Shown piece by piece: positions 5,135-5,976 of a stretch of DNA of 5,976 bases. The notes under the pieces were generated by a model that was not told the origin of the DNA, did no database searches, and saw only the letters and a list, made by a program, of their open reading frames with translations. Made by a program: the position numbers and the translations under genes. Positions within the stretch are counted from its first letter, which is position 1. Every line of letters begins with the position of its first letter. This stretch comes from Leucobacter sp. (lineage in GTDB: Bacteria > Actinomycetota > Actinomycetes > Actinomycetales > Microbacteriaceae), in assembly GCA_012510755.1 (NCBI GenBank), contig JAAZHL010000166.1, positions 1 to 5,976 of the forward strand. Reading direction: 5' to 3'.

Positions 5135-5689
5135 GTGATCGATGAGGTCTTCGCTGATGTCAAGGATCGAATGACTAAGGCCGTTGAGTCTGCCCGTGAG
5201 GGCTTCGCCACGGTGCGCACGGGGCGTGCAAACCCAGCGCTGTTGCAGAACGTCTTGGTCGACTATTACGGCACCCCGACACCGCTGCCGCAATTGGCTT
5301 CGGTTGCGAATCAAGATGCGCGCAGTCTGGTCATCACCCCCTACGACAAGGGCGCGATGAGAGACATCGAGCAGGCGATTCGCGACACCCCGAACCTCGG
5401 CGCGAACCCGAGCAACGACGGCAATGTGATTCGTGTCACCCTGCCAGAGCTCACTGAAGAACGCCGCAAAGAATTTGTCAAGATCGTCAAGGCCAAGGCA
5501 GAAGACGCGCGAGTGGCGATTCGCAACCTGCGTCGTCATGCGAAGGATTCGCTGGATGCGCTGAAGAGCGAGGTAGGCGAAGACGAGGTGGCACGGGCCG
5601 AGAAAGAACTCGAGAGTGTCACGAAGCAGTTCACCGACCAGATCGACGAGTCGTTGAAGCTTAAAGAAGCTGAACTGCTGGAGGTCTGA
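5135..5689 (+). CDS. frr: Ribosome recycling factor
   Basis: RRF (184 aa; the family is about 185) splits post-termination ribosomes together with EF-G. The two-domain plan is visible. A three-helix bundle is formed by residues 1-30 and about 105-184, and an inserted beta domain by about 31-104. Conserved landmarks are VRTGRANPALL (27-37), YYGTPTPLPQLASV (44-57), VITPYDKGAMRDIEQAI (66-82), NVIRVTLPELTEERRKE (97-113) and the basic strip VAIRNLRRHAKD (127-138), whose arginines contact 23S rRNA. The start is GTG at 5135, supported by AAGGAG at 5124-5129 five nt upstream and by the normal N-terminus MIDEVFADVKDRM. It follows pyrH by 54 nt and precedes cdsA by 3 nt. Confidence 0.97.
   Translation: MIDEVFADVKDRMTKAVESAREGFATVRTGRANPALLQNVLVDYYGTPTPLPQLASVANQDARSLVITPYDKGAMRDIEQAIRDTPNLGANPSNDGNVIRVTLPELTEERRKEFVKIVKAKAEDARVAIRNLRRHAKDSLDALKSEVGEDEVARAEKELESVTKQFTDQIDESLKLKEAELLEV
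5680..5684 (+). promoter_or_regulatory. cdsA ribosome-binding site inside frr
   Basis: GGAGG falls in the last codons of frr and is 8 nt before the GTG at 5693, which decides the cdsA start and suggests translational coupling with frr. Confidence 0.7.
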
Positions 5690-5692
5690 ACT

Positions 5693-5976
5693 GTGCCGAG
5701 CCAAGATCGCCGTGACGAACTGCGCGAAGAGTTGCGCTCGCAGTTCGGTGAGGCGAAGGCTCAGTTCGAAGCCACAAGCGCGAAAATCGAACAGAAAGCC
5801 GGTCGCAATTTATTTCTTGCGATAGGCAGCGGACTCATTTTTGCTGCGGCCTTTTTGGTCAGCCTGTTCACGGTCTACTGGGTGTTCGTGTTGCTCGTTG
5901 CCGTGCTCGTGATCATCGCACTTATCGAACTTGCGTCGGCATTTCGTATTGCTGGGCGGCGCGTGCCGCGTATCGG
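5693..5976 (+). CDS. cdsA: Phosphatidate cytidylyltransferase, N-terminal part (cut by window end)
   Basis: The first 94 codons of a membrane protein are visible and the frame is still open at the window end. The start is GTG at 5693, three nt after the frr stop, with GGAGG at 5680-5684. Residues 1-37 are a charged, cytosolic-looking segment rich in Glu, Arg, Gln and Lys. GRNLFLAIGSGLIFAAAFLV (37-56) begins the first membrane span, and about 60-80 form a second (VYWVFVLLVAVLVIIALIEL), then a basic loop with AGRRVPRI. The GRNL start to the first span and an E-L-A segment at the end of the second are typical of actinobacterial CdsA, which makes CDP-diacylglycerol from phosphatidate and CTP. The catalytic C-terminal signature is outside the window, so the call rests on this N-terminus and on the conserved frr-cdsA order. 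Confidence 0.85.
   Translation, partial: MPSQDRRDELREELRSQFGEAKAQFEATSAKIEQKAGRNLFLAIGSGLIFAAAFLVSLFTVYWVFVLLVAVLVIIALIELASAFRIAGRRVPRI

Noticed and set aside
5105..5704. Minus-strand open frame of 199 codons opposite frr.
   Set aside because: It mirrors frr, a clearly identified gene with a ribosome-binding site; no family features are visible.

Overview
The window is ordinary chromosomal DNA of a high-GC Gram-positive bacterium (Actinomycetota). It is probably close to the Micrococcales/Microbacteriaceae, although that rank is inferred from protein style and gene order only. The signs are: moderately GC-rich, GC-biased codons; GTG starts; an alanine/glutamate-rich tail on ribosomal protein S2; an actinobacterial type of M23 peptidase carrying a Cys-Leu-His motif; and the order rpsB-tsf-pyrH-frr-cdsA with an M23 gene divergent from rpsB. 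Almost every gene serves translation or basic growth. I see no mobile element, CRISPR array, tRNA or rRNA, and no sign of recent transfer.

Layout. Positions 1-898 hold the end of infC (IF3), then rpmI (L35) and rplT (L20), the classic IF3 operon, closed by a terminator hairpin at 927-963. Positions 994-1785 encode a SpoU/TrmH-family RNA 2'-O-methyltransferase on the plus strand. It meets, tail to tail with 3 bp between stop codons, an M23-family secreted or membrane-anchored peptidase-like gene on the minus strand (1789 to about 2268). Positions 2269-2551 are a divergent control region with a candidate promoter and a structured leader of about 160 nt for rpsB. Then come rpsB (S2), a hairpin-containing spacer, and tsf (EF-Ts), closed by a perfect 14-bp terminator hairpin at 4284-4316. 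pyrH (UMP kinase), frr (ribosome recycling factor) and the start of cdsA (phosphatidate cytidylyltransferase, cut by the window end) follow. frr and cdsA are separated by only 3 nt.

How the genes work together. IF3, L35, L20, S2, EF-Ts and RRF cover initiation, both ribosomal subunits, elongation and recycling. The SpoU-type enzyme probably modifies rRNA or tRNA. PyrH supplies UDP for nucleotides, and CdsA makes CDP-diacylglycerol for phospholipids. The cluster therefore ties protein synthesis to nucleotide and membrane synthesis.

I found no previously undescribed system. The points most worth a second look are the rpsB leader (a GAAA-capped hairpin near the predicted 5' end and a 7-bp hairpin touching the Shine-Dalgarno sequence), the hairpin in the rpsB-tsf spacer, the direct join of the infC-rplT block to the rpsB block without pheST between them, and the M23 protein whose HxH motif reads Cys-Leu-His.
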